Source of the DNA: an uncultured Prevotella sp.
Lineage (GTDB): Bacteria > Bacteroidota > Bacteroidia > Bacteroidales > Bacteroidaceae
Assembly (NCBI GenBank): GCA_905210845.1
Contig: CAJLYG010000126.1
Location: 1-9,283, forward strand
DNA length: 9,283 nt
Direction of reading: 5' to 3'
This document shows positions 1 to 8,300 of the stretch, piece by piece; positions within the stretch are counted from its first letter, which is position 1; each line of letters opens with the position of its first letter. Position numbers and translations under genes: made by a program. The notes under the pieces are model-generated. The model worked only from the letters and a program-made list of their open reading frames with translations, was not told where the DNA came from and made no database searches.

Positions 1-453
1 CATAAAATACACGCCGTGCCAGTAATTACCGGCATGTTCCTTCACCAATTGACCGTTTACCCAAACCTTCGACCGCCCCATGATAGCTTCGAAATGGAGA
101 AAGAGTTCCTTCCCTTTCCATTCCTCCAAAGGACGGAAATGCTTACGGTACCAAACCTCACCCTGATAGTTGACACACCCACTGGCTTCCGAAGGCAGAT
201 TCTCGATTCCATGCGGGAGAGAGACCACCCCCCAAGACCTGTCATCAAAACTTGGGCGATCAGCCCCTGACACATGGCCTTTATAGAAACGCCAAGCAGG
301 ATTCATGGAATAAGCCTGCCTACCGGTATGCGGCAAAGGATAAAAACCAGCGGTAGAGAACGACGGTTGATAGGAAGGTGACCCAAAGGCAGCTACCCCT
401 GGGAACAGCAACATGATCGTTGCGATGAAAAATGACAAGTGTTTATAGTTCAT
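1..453 (-). CDS. Glycoside hydrolase family 2-type enzyme (beta-galactosidase-like), N-terminal part, cut by the window edge
   Basis: Only the first 151 residues are in the window; the frame is open to the left edge, so the catalytic TIM barrel is not visible. The start is the ATG at 453-451. Residues 1 to about 24 form a signal peptide (basic n-region, hydrophobic FFIATIMLLFPGVAA, small residues near AAFGS) with no lipobox cysteine, so a periplasmic enzyme is expected. Residues about 50-150 match the GH2 N-terminal jelly-roll (sugar-binding) domain: NPAWRFYKG, a FDDRSW block, SLPHGIE, NYQGEVWYRKHF and the strand LFLHFEAIMGRSKVWVNGQLVKEH. Known GH2 activities include beta-galactosidase, beta-glucuronidase and beta-mannosidase, and this fragment cannot separate them. 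The gene is the first one after susD and lies just beyond an intrinsic terminator, so its expression probably depends on readthrough. The last visible residues (GNYWHGVYF) do not resemble the GGY-x-P stretch usual after this strand. Confidence 0.85.
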   Translation of the reverse strand, partial: MNYKHLSFFIATIMLLFPGVAAFGSPSYQPSFSTAGFYPLPHTGRQAYSMNPAWRFYKGHVSGADRPSFDDRSWGVVSLPHGIENLPSEASGCVNYQGEVWYRKHFRPLEEWKGKELFLHFEAIMGRSKVWVNGQLVKEHAGNYWHGVYFM

Positions 454-521
454 AATTGAATTCTTTAAAAAAAGGCTGGGTCTCCACGACCCAGCCTCGG
501 ATCTACCTATTGAGCTGGAGA
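454..521 (-). other. Intergenic gap between susD-like and GH2 genes
   Basis: This 68-bp spacer contains the terminator hairpin described separately. After the T-tract only 13 nt (454-466, AT-rich) remain before the GH2 start codon. No good -7 element (TAnnTTTG) is visible here for the GH2 gene, and there is only a weak purine-rich stretch (AAAGAA) as a possible ribosome binding site. Confidence 0.7.
467..497 (-). terminator. Rho-independent terminator (or attenuator) after the susD-like gene
   Basis: Read on the minus strand, a perfect 10-bp inverted repeat (AGGCTGGGTC / GACCCAGCCT, loop of 5 nt GTGGA) is followed at once by a run of seven T. A GC-rich stem plus a U-tract is the classical intrinsic terminator. 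The stem base begins 24 nt after the susD stop codon, and the T-tract ends 13 nt before the GH2 ATG. Because the next gene is codirectional and very close, it may act as a partial terminator that lowers downstream enzyme expression relative to susCD, rather than as a true operon end. That second part is inference. Confidence 0.88.
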
Positions 522-2078
522 TTACCACCCTTCATTGGGTGTACAGAGATCATTGGTCTCCAATTCCGCTGAAGGTATCGGGTAATAATAGTATTTATTG
601 GTATTGCCAGTCTTCCCTGTCTCAAGCTGCTTATAGCGTACCTCACTGCAGGTTTTGATTCTTTCTTCCAAGAGTCCCCAGCGACGGAGGTCATAGAAGC
701 GTTCACCCTCGACAAAGAATTCAATGGCACGCTGATGCTCCAAATCACTGAAGATGTCGGAATAGTTCATACCTCCTTGGTAATCATTCAGATTGGCACG
801 CTCTCTGATCATATTGATATAGGCAACTGCCTTGCTAAGATTCTGCTGGGTCTTGCTACGGAGATAGCATTCTGCAAGGTTCAGGATGACACCATCATAA
901 CGGAGCGCACGCTCGTTGATCATCGACTTAGGGGTGGGATCCTCGATCGAAGCAGCATCCCAGTTCTCATACTTCAAGATCCAAGTGGTGTTCCATCTGC
1001 TTTCTGCGAATTTCTCGCGGAACGGTTTCAGGTAATAAGAACAGCCTTCATAGTCCCAAGCCACGGAGACACGTGCCCGATAATCATAGTTTCCGTCCTT
1101 GTCCTTTTCCTGGGTCATGATCTTCATCATCTGGGCGGTAGGATTAGCCTCGTACCATCCCCCTACTTCAGGCGCGGCATATTCCTCTGCACGAGAAGTG
1201 GTTTGACGCGTATTGTTCGTCTCACCGTTGCTCCATACATCAGTACCGCCGACATCCTCCATCGGGATCTCAAATATACTCTCTGCATTGTATTCATGGT
1301 CGGCATCACAGTTCCACCTGAAATCCTTGACAAGGGAGTAAGAATAAGGCGACTTGGTCAAAGGTTCCAAGACTGCAATGGCCTTGTCAAATTCTTCCTC
1401 ATACAGATAGACCTTGCCTAACAGGGCATAAGCAGCGCCACGGGTAGGCTTTACCTTGACGGTCTGTTCCATGGGAAGCAAGGGGGCAGCTTCTGTCAGG
1501 TCGGCTATTGCCTGGTCCCAGATTTCCTTTTGGGTTGATTTCTTCAATGGGAAATCAGCCACCGACTGAGATGCGGTCAGGCGCAGGGGAGCATCCTTAA
1601 ACTCCTTACCCAACTGGAACAGATACATCCCCCTGAGGAAGAGGCACTCTGCCTTGGTCTCCTGGATAAAGTCCTTGCTGAGCACATCCGCTTTTTCCGT
1701 CAACTTTTGCATGACGGTATTACAGCGGTAGATGCCATTATAAAACTGGTAGAATAAACCTTGAGACAGGGAATTACCATTCGAGTTCGTGAAGTTATAT
1801 GCCTGATAAACTTCGGAAATGTCATTACGGAAGTCCACCTCATCAGCCCGTGCGATGCGCATCATCACCCCACGCGTACCATAATAGCCACCATTCAAAG
1901 GAACTTTCAACGGAGTATAGCAAGCGGTCAGGGCAGATGTAAAATCAGATTCATTTTTCCAGAAGGTTGCCTCAGTAGCCGCATTGGGATTTACCTGGTC
2001 CAACTGGTCACTACATGCTGTGGACAAAAGGGAGATGCCCAATACAGCACATACGATATAAATATTTATTCTTTTCAT
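522..2078 (-). CDS. SusD/RagB-family surface glycan-binding lipoprotein
   Basis: SusD-like proteins sit on the outer face of the outer membrane as a lid over their SusC partner and capture oligosaccharides for import. The protein is 518 residues from the ATG at 2078-2076, normal for the family. Residues 1-22 form a lipoprotein signal peptide (MKRIN, hydrophobic IVCAVLGISLL, lipobox STAC) with lipidation expected at Cys22. The mature start CSDQLDQVNPN, followed by ATFWKNESDF and ALTACY, is typical of SusD N-termini. The TPR-rich middle has the recognisable GAAYALLGKVYLYEEEFDKA. The C-terminal part has LRYDGVILNLAECYLR, INMIRERA, RAIEFFVEGERFYDLRRWG (ending near 468) and the closing YYPIPSAEL and NEGW motifs. 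An in-frame TTG lies two codons upstream (2084), but the ATG fits the signal peptide better. The start lies 19 nt after the susC stop, so the two are surely cotranscribed. Ligand specificity cannot be read from the sequence. Confidence 0.96.
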   Translation of the reverse strand: MKRINIYIVCAVLGISLLSTACSDQLDQVNPNAATEATFWKNESDFTSALTACYTPLKVPLNGGYYGTRGVMMRIARADEVDFRNDISEVYQAYNFTNSNGNSLSQGLFYQFYNGIYRCNTVMQKLTEKADVLSKDFIQETKAECLFLRGMYLFQLGKEFKDAPLRLTASQSVADFPLKKSTQKEIWDQAIADLTEAAPLLPMEQTVKVKPTRGAAYALLGKVYLYEEEFDKAIAVLEPLTKSPYSYSLVKDFRWNCDADHEYNAESIFEIPMEDVGGTDVWSNGETNNTRQTTSRAEEYAAPEVGGWYEANPTAQMMKIMTQEKDKDGNYDYRARVSVAWDYEGCSYYLKPFREKFAESRWNTTWILKYENWDAASIEDPTPKSMINERALRYDGVILNLAECYLRSKTQQNLSKAVAYINMIRERANLNDYQGGMNYSDIFSDLEHQRAIEFFVEGERFYDLRRWGLLEERIKTCSEVRYKQLETGKTGNTNKYYYYPIPSAELETNDLCTPNEGW

Positions 2079-2097
2079 GATCAATAGCTTTTAGATG

Positions 2098-5000
2098 TTA
2101 GAAGGAAAGGTTAACGCCCACCATAAAGGTACGGTTGTTCGGATAGATAAACTCATCGAATCCACGTTGATAGACATCGGATGCGTTGACATCCGGGCTA
2201 TAGCCACTGTAAGGAGTGATGGTAAAGAGATTATCCATGTCAAGATAGAACCTGCAGTTCTTGATATAGCCTCCTAAGAGATTCTTAGGAAGGGTGTACC
2301 CTAACTGAAGGGTACGGAGGCGGAAGTAGGTCCCACTCTCCAAGAACCTGTTCGACTCGGAACGGGCATTACGGTTCGGATCTGTCCATACCAAGCGTGG
2401 GGTCTTCGCATCGTGGTTACTCTCCGTCCAGTGGTCAAGGACTGTGCTCAGATAGTTCGTGCCACGGGTCACATCTTCCAATTCCAGTCGGGTTGCATTA
2501 TAGATCTTATTGCCGACAACGCCTTGGAAGGTAACGCTGAGGTCGAAGTTCTTATAGGTAACACTTCCGTTGATAGAATAGGTGAAGTCAGGGAATGGAC
2601 TGCCACAATAGACGCGGTCCTTGTCATCAATGGTCCCATCGCCATTGACATCCTTAAATCGGATATCGCCAGGCTCTGCACTCGGCTGGATGAGCACACC
2701 GTCTTTGCTGTATGCTTGCACCTCTTCTGCACTGTTGAAATACCCATCTGTGGGTATCAACCAGAACCCAGCAATCGGATAACCGGCAAGGGTTCTCGTA
2801 GTATAAGTTCCTCCATGGATGGTTCCACCAGTGATCACCTGTGAGTCGGAGCCCATAGCTACGACCTTGTTCTTGTTAAATGTCCCAATAAAGTTGGCAC
2901 TGTAGGAAAAGTCCTTCGTCGGACGGTCGTTCCATCCTAAGTTAAACTCAAATCCCCTATTGCGAATCTTGCCTGCATTACGGACAGGATTGTTGGCTGC
3001 ACCGGTAGAGATCGGAATAGGAACGGCCAACAGAATGTCCTTGGTGTTCTTGATATAATAATCCATGGTCAGGCTTAGCCTGCTGTTCAATGCCATGAAG
3101 TCGAGTCCGATATTGGTCATCGTCGTAGATTCCCACTTGATATCAGGATTGGCGAAATACTTAGGGAAAGCTCCTTGCATGACGCCGCCATTGGCATCTG
3201 GATAATTAATACCGGTCGTCACAACTGCAGAATACTGGTAGTTATCGATTTCCTGGTTACCTAATTCACCATAACCGGCACGGAGTTTCAACTGGTCAAT
3301 CCAACTGATATTCTTCTTTATGAAGTTCTCTTCACCGATATTCCATCCTACGGATACTGAGGGGAAGTTACCATAATGGCGCCCAGGACCAAACTTAGAC
3401 GAACCATCACGACGGATGGTAGCGGTGATGAGGTATCGGTTGGCATATGAATAGAACACACGTCCTAATAGAGAGGTCATCGTAGAATGGTAAGAATTGC
3501 CACTTGTGGTCAGACCGGAAGCTGCAGCATCAAGCTCATAGAGTCCTTCTGCCATTCCCTGACCGGATCCGTATAGATAACGGTAGCGATTGTCTTGATA
3601 CGTAAAGCCAGCGAGCAAGGAAACCTTATGGTCGCCAAAGGTGCGGTCGAAGGTCAGCAGATTCTCCAACAGGAAGTTACGGGTACGGGTTTGGGTCTCA
3701 TAATCCTTCGTTGTTGTATTCTTCGCTAGTCCAAAGTCATACAATCCTAAATAGTTGTTATAGCGATAATAGCTAAAGTCTGGGGTAAAGTTGAACTTGT
3801 ACTTCAATCCCTTAATCGGCTCGATAGACACATAAGCATTGGCGTAGATCTTGGCATTATTGCGGCGACGACGCATAATATTGCCATCTGCCATACCTAA
3901 AGGATTGTACAAGTTGACGACATCACCATAAAGAGCACCATAGCCACCAGGGTTAGAAGCGTCATATCTCGACAAGGTCGGAACTGCCTGGATGGTATGT
4001 CCGACCATGCCACCACGTATCTCTGACATTAAAGGTATATCCTTGTCGTATTCCAAGATGATATTAGTGCCTAAGTTGAAGATGCCTTTTCTTAGATCGA
4101 CCTTGCTCTGCATGGTATAGCGCTGGTAGTTAGTGCCCTTCATAGTACCATCCTGGTTGGTATATCCGAAACTATTATAATAGGTAGAATACTTGCCTCC
4201 GCCCTGCACGGACAAGTTGTAGTTCTGCATCAAGGCTGGTGAGAACATGATATCCTGCCAGTCGTTGTCTTCCTTGGAAGACAGGTCCTGCCCCATATCC
4301 AAAGGGGAGAGATGAGACGCTGCACGTGCTTCTGTCGTAACGGTTGCCCACTCTTGTGCATGACAGAGGTCAAGATACTTGGAAGGAGCGTTGAAGCCAA
4401 CGTTCGCCGACATCGTGACCTGGGGCACCCCTTCGGTATTTGTTCCGCTCTTGGTCGTGATGATCACGACGCCATTAGCAGCACGAGACCCATAGATAGC
4501 AGCTGAAGAGGCATCCTTCAGCACATCAATGCTCTTGATATCCGCTGGATTGATTTGGTCGATACTTGACATATACATGCCATCAACAATATAAAGAGGT
4601 GCGGCATTGTTCAGAGTCCCGATACCACGTACCATCACGCGCATCCCACTACCAGGAAGTCCACCTTGGGAAACAATGTCCACGCCGGCGATCTTTCCTT
4701 GCAATGCCTGCCCGATATTGGCATTGCTCTGCGTATTCAACTTACTGGCATCCACATTCGCCACAGAACCGGTCAGGTCGGCTTTCCGTTGGGTACCGTA
4801 ACCGATGACGACCAACTCATCTAAAGTCTTATTGTCTTCTTTCATGACGACACTGCCAGCATCCGCATTCTTCACGACAACCGTCTGGGGCGTAAAGCCT
4901 ACATAGGTGATCTCCAATGCAGCACCCTGTGGGACATTAGTCAGGACGAAATTACCATCCACATCCGTGACTGCCCCATTTGTGGTACCTTTCACGATTA

Positions 5001-5181
5001 CACTGGCTCCGATGATCGGTTCACCATTCGAGTCAGAAACTGTTCCCTTCACTTGAGGGATTGTCTTACTGCTTTGTGGGATACCCGGCACGTTATAGGA
5101 AACTGCCGACCGGGCATTCACCATCGCAGGACTGCATAACGCGATGGTTAAGCAAGAAATTAATAATACATCCTTTTTCAT
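2098..5181 (-). CDS. SusC/RagA-family TonB-dependent outer-membrane transporter
   Basis: This is the outer-membrane channel that imports glycan oligosaccharides with its SusD lid, powered by TonB-ExbBD. From the ATG at 5181-5179 it is 1027 residues. Residues 1-23 are a signal peptide ending in VNA. Residues about 44-103 are a carboxypeptidase-regulatory-like domain (VKGTVSDSNGEPIIGASV ... GNFVLTNVP ... ITYVGF). Next is the SusC signature region with a TonB-box-like DELVVIGYGTQ (about 121-131), then the plug domain to about 246 (ALQGKIAGV, VRGIGTLNNAAPLYIVDG, IDVLKDASSAAIYGSRAANGVV). The rest is the beta-barrel, with the family's calcium-type loop DVNGDGTIDDKDR near 844-856 and a C-terminal strand ending in Phe (FMVGVNLSF). 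The frame stays open upstream to an ATG at 5292, but that start would precede the -7 promoter element and bury the signal peptide. A second in-frame ATG at 5217 is possible but less likely. No frameshift or truncation is seen. Confidence 0.96.
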   Translation of the reverse strand: MKKDVLLISCLTIALCSPAMVNARSAVSYNVPGIPQSSKTIPQVKGTVSDSNGEPIIGASVIVKGTTNGAVTDVDGNFVLTNVPQGAALEITYVGFTPQTVVVKNADAGSVVMKEDNKTLDELVVIGYGTQRKADLTGSVANVDASKLNTQSNANIGQALQGKIAGVDIVSQGGLPGSGMRVMVRGIGTLNNAAPLYIVDGMYMSSIDQINPADIKSIDVLKDASSAAIYGSRAANGVVIITTKSGTNTEGVPQVTMSANVGFNAPSKYLDLCHAQEWATVTTEARAASHLSPLDMGQDLSSKEDNDWQDIMFSPALMQNYNLSVQGGGKYSTYYNSFGYTNQDGTMKGTNYQRYTMQSKVDLRKGIFNLGTNIILEYDKDIPLMSEIRGGMVGHTIQAVPTLSRYDASNPGGYGALYGDVVNLYNPLGMADGNIMRRRRNNAKIYANAYVSIEPIKGLKYKFNFTPDFSYYRYNNYLGLYDFGLAKNTTTKDYETQTRTRNFLLENLLTFDRTFGDHKVSLLAGFTYQDNRYRYLYGSGQGMAEGLYELDAAASGLTTSGNSYHSTMTSLLGRVFYSYANRYLITATIRRDGSSKFGPGRHYGNFPSVSVGWNIGEENFIKKNISWIDQLKLRAGYGELGNQEIDNYQYSAVVTTGINYPDANGGVMQGAFPKYFANPDIKWESTTMTNIGLDFMALNSRLSLTMDYYIKNTKDILLAVPIPISTGAANNPVRNAGKIRNRGFEFNLGWNDRPTKDFSYSANFIGTFNKNKVVAMGSDSQVITGGTIHGGTYTTRTLAGYPIAGFWLIPTDGYFNSAEEVQAYSKDGVLIQPSAEPGDIRFKDVNGDGTIDDKDRVYCGSPFPDFTYSINGSVTYKNFDLSVTFQGVVGNKIYNATRLELEDVTRGTNYLSTVLDHWTESNHDAKTPRLVWTDPNRNARSESNRFLESGTYFRLRTLQLGYTLPKNLLGGYIKNCRFYLDMDNLFTITPYSGYSPDVNASDVYQRGFDEFIYPNNRTFMVGVNLSF

Positions 5182-5246
5182 GTTTAGATATGTTAGTTTT
5201 ACATATTTTAAGTTCATTAGGTCGCATCCTTGAACTGGATACGGTG
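5182..5246 (-). promoter_or_regulatory. Probable 5' leader of the susCD transcript
   Basis: If transcription starts about 7 nt after the -7 element (near 5240), the leader is about 60 nt, AT-rich near the start codon (CTAACATATCTAAAC before the ATG) and without a Shine-Dalgarno match, as is common in Bacteroidota. No riboswitch-like or strong hairpin structure is evident. The in-frame ATG at 5217 lies inside this leader. Confidence 0.45.
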
Positions 5247-5254
5247 CAAAGATA
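5247..5254 (-). promoter_or_regulatory. Bacteroidota-type promoter -7 element for susC
   Basis: The minus strand reads TATCTTTG here, an exact match to the TAnnTTTG -7 consensus of the primary sigma factor in Bacteroides-type bacteria, followed by CACC. At the usual spacing of 19-21 bp upstream (around 5274-5279) the sequence is TCAAGG, not the TTTG expected of a -33 element. The nearest TTTG (5281-5284) is 26 bp away. A good -7 without a -33 suggests an activator-dependent promoter, which fits control by the neighbouring HTCS. The start site has not been shown experimentally. Confidence 0.6.
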
Positions 5255-5298
5255 GGAGATTTCTCACTCTTCCCTTGATCCAAATCAGACATATTTGT

Positions 5299-5340
5299 AA
5301 CACAAAATGGACAAAAACGCTATTTTGTCCATTTTGTGTT
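5299..5340. repeat. Perfect 18-bp-arm inverted repeat between the HTCS and susC genes
   Basis: The two arms, AACACAAAATGGACAAAA (5299-5316) and its exact complement (5323-5340), are separated by 6 nt (ACGCTA on the plus strand, with 5317-5322 unpaired). Each arm contains two copies of ATTTTGT or its complement, with starts 9 bp apart in the right arm. The repeat begins 7 bp after the HTCS stop codon and its centre lies about 80 bp upstream of the predicted susC transcription start. It could fold as a long AT-rich hairpin that ends the HTCS transcript. It could also be a symmetric operator for the AraC-type domain of the HTCS, or serve both roles. There is no clean uninterrupted U-tract after the stem, so it is not a canonical terminator. 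Confidence 0.85.
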
Positions 5341-5347
5341 CACCCTT

Positions 5348-8300
5348 TTAATGATCGATCTGCTCTCGATATTGCTTAGGAGTTATCCCTAACTCCTCGG
5401 AGAAACATCGAGTGAAATAGGAGGCATTGGTGTATCCGACCATATACATGACCTCGGAAACCGTGAACTGTTTCTCCCTCAGCAAGACAGCAGCCTTCTT
5501 CATCCTCAACTGCTTCATATAGGCAATCGGTGAGTAACCAGTCAACTGTTTGACCTTACGGTAGAGTTGTTTCTGTTCCATTCCACTCTTCTCAGCAAGT
5601 GTCGCGACGTTCAACTCATCGTTTGCCATGTTGTCCTCGATGATCTTTGTAATGTCACGAATGATGTTTTCCTCTGGCGAAGCCAGCCTTTCTACCGGTT
5701 TGAACTCTGGGTGGGTAATGCGGCTAATCTGGATAGACTTCTCAATATCGCGATGCAGCGCGAGGAGTCGAACGATCTGAAGATGGACCTTCCGCAGGTC
5801 AAATGGCTTGGGAATAAACACGTTGATACCGATCTTAATACTCTCTTCCTCGGTTCGCATATCATCCTTTGCCGTCAGCATGATAATGGGGATGGTCGCT
5901 GTGGGCTGGTTCCGTTTCAATTCACGGCACATCTCGAACCCGTTCATCTCGGGCATCATCTGGTCGACTATGATCAAATCGGGCAACTGCTCACGGATCA
6001 TGCCCAGCCCTTCCTTCCCATCATAGGCCTTCAGGCATAGGTAGGTATCTTGTAGATTCTCAGCTAAGAGGTCCACAATCTCATGATTATCGTCGATGAT
6101 GGCAATCTTCTGCCGTGTGTCCTCTGGGCTTACAGCTTGCCCTTCATCATCTTTCGTTTCTCTGTCGGCAGCGTTCTCTCCTGTCAAGGGAAGCATTATG
6201 GTAAAGATCGTGCCCGGATTCCGCCCGGCTACTTCAACTGTCCCTCCATGCAAGGTAACGAATGTCTTCACCAAATAAAGCCCGATCCCTGTCCCTCCTT
6301 TATTCCGCTTGGCTTTCTTGCCCTGGAAGAAGCGGATAAAGATCATCTTCTGGTCTTCCTCAGGGATACCCGGGCCATTGTCCATGACATCAATGACGGC
6401 TTTTTGGTCACGCACATGCAAAGCAACCTCAACCTTTCCTGTACCGTCCTTGACATATTTCACGGCATTGGCAATCAGATTGGTAAAGACTGATTCCAGC
6501 TTTTGCGCGTCTGCATGGATCCACACATCTTTTTCGTCCGATCTAAACTCGATGCTGATATGACGGTCTTCCGACACCTGATTGAAATAATGGATACAAT
6601 TTCGGATCAAATGATTCAGCTCTATATAGGACCTCAAGAGGGTTGAAGCGCCATCGTATTCCAACTGCTTGAAGTTCATGACCTTTCCAATCAGCGCATT
6701 CAACTTCTGCGCATTCTCATAGATAAGCGCCAGGACACGCCTCTGCCTCTCTTGGGTAGAGGTCTCTATGAGTTTACTGAGCGGTGCGATGATGAGCGTC
6801 AATGGTGTCTTCAGCTCATGGGAAATATTGACGAAGAAGTCCATCTTCTGCCGGGAAAGTTCCAAAGACCGCTCTTTCTCTCGCTGTACAAGCCGCCTCC
6901 TTGCCTTTTTTTGCTGGTATTTGAAAAGGCATACGATCCAGAAAACAACTAAGAGCAGATAGAGAATTCGCATTGGATAGGAGCTATACCAGGGATGTGG
7001 GACAAAGATATCATACACCTGAACCATCGCATGAGGGTTGACGGCAGGGTTGGTGGCACTCAGGCACAGCCGGTAATGTCCAGCGCTCATACCCAAGAAG
7101 GAGATCTGGTTATGACCTGGTGCAAGCTGGTGCCATTCCTTTTCTTGCTCAAAACGGTAATAAAAGATTCTGTCATTCTCGGGCGCATAATAAAAAGTGC
7201 TCAGCTCCAAGACCACATTATCACCGCTTTTCAGATGGATCTGATTCGTGTACAACGGCATTTCAGCCTGCGAAGGCGATCCTTGGGAATCATCTCCTTC
7301 GATCACCGAAGAGACATAGACCCGACGTTCAGGGAATCCCTGCTTCGAAAGCTTGTAGGTCAAGATGCAGTCTTCCCCTCCCCAGACCAATCGTTTGAGA
7401 CGGGTGTCGAAGCATCCTACGGGGTAGTAGCCTATAGGTAAGTTGGTATTCCGCACCCTTCCATCGCCAGTGTCCATGCAATCAATGCCTTCCGACGACG
7501 ATATCCACAAGTACTTGCCGTGAGGGACAAGGGCTACCAATGATCCTCTGTTCAGTTGGAAGACCCGCGACAGATGCCCTGAAGGAATCTCCATCTTGAG
7601 TATTTGATTGTCCTGACCAATGAACAGGCTGCCGTTGCAATAGCAGAGGATGGAATTAGTGATTGGATATCGCTTCTGTCCTAACGTCCGAATATTGACC
7701 TTTGTGATGCTGTTTGTCCTTCCCACCCAGGCATTGCCTTGGTCATCCATGACTACTTGTCGCACGGTTAGCCTGCTATCCAAGTAGTCAAATCCCTTGA
7801 GAGGACGGGCTACGAACATTCGATGAGGACCATTCTCTATCAACTTTCTCTTATCCACCAACAAAAGTCCCGAGGCCCATGTGTTCAGCCACAGCCTGCC
7901 TTTCTCGTCTTCCTTGACCCCATAGCACCAGTCGGCATGCGTTCCACCGGGAGTTACCACGTGATAATAGACAAACTGCCTTGTCTCCTCGTCAAACCGG
8001 GCGATGCTTCCGTCTGATGCAAGCCATATATCATGATCCTTATTCTCAACAATACTCCTGATACGGTTATGCGCTAAATGATGACTGGGGTTATTGGCAT
8101 TGAACCAAGTCGTCTCTTTTCCATCGTTTAAGATGATGCCGTTATCCCCTCCCATCCACAATCTACCTTTGGAATCGTACAGCATCTGTGTGATCGTGTT
8201 CCCTTCTCCGGAACCAGTCAGGTCGTAAAGGGGCACCAATTGATATGGCAGATTCCGCTGAAGGAGGGACACCCCCTTCTCTGTCGCCATCCAAAGGTTG

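Noticed and set aside
503..748. An 81-codon minus-strand frame overlapping the end of the susD-like gene.
   Set aside because: It is out of frame with the intact SusD C-terminus, which carries the expected family motifs, so it is not a separate gene or a sign of frameshift.
735..1421. A 228-codon plus-strand open frame opposite the susD-like gene.
   Set aside because: It is antisense to a well-supported SusD gene, has no recognisable domain, and there is no sign of a promoter or ribosome binding site. It is a shadow frame, as are the other plus-strand frames opposite susC and the HTCS.
2076..2084. The similar start contexts GATCATGA at susD (near 2078) and at the internal HTCS ATG (9226).
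   Set aside because: An 8-nt match at two sites is easily chance, and no third copy occurs at the susC or GH2 starts.
5256..5265. A short palindrome GAGATTTCTC just upstream of the susC -7 element.
   Set aside because: Arms of only 4 bp are expected by chance, so it does not support an operator call.
5182..5292. N-terminal extension of the susC frame (37 extra residues, from an ATG at 5292).
   Set aside because: It lies upstream of or across the -7 promoter element, has no SusC-like sequence, and would put the signal peptide at residue 38. The ATG at 5181 gives a standard signal peptide.
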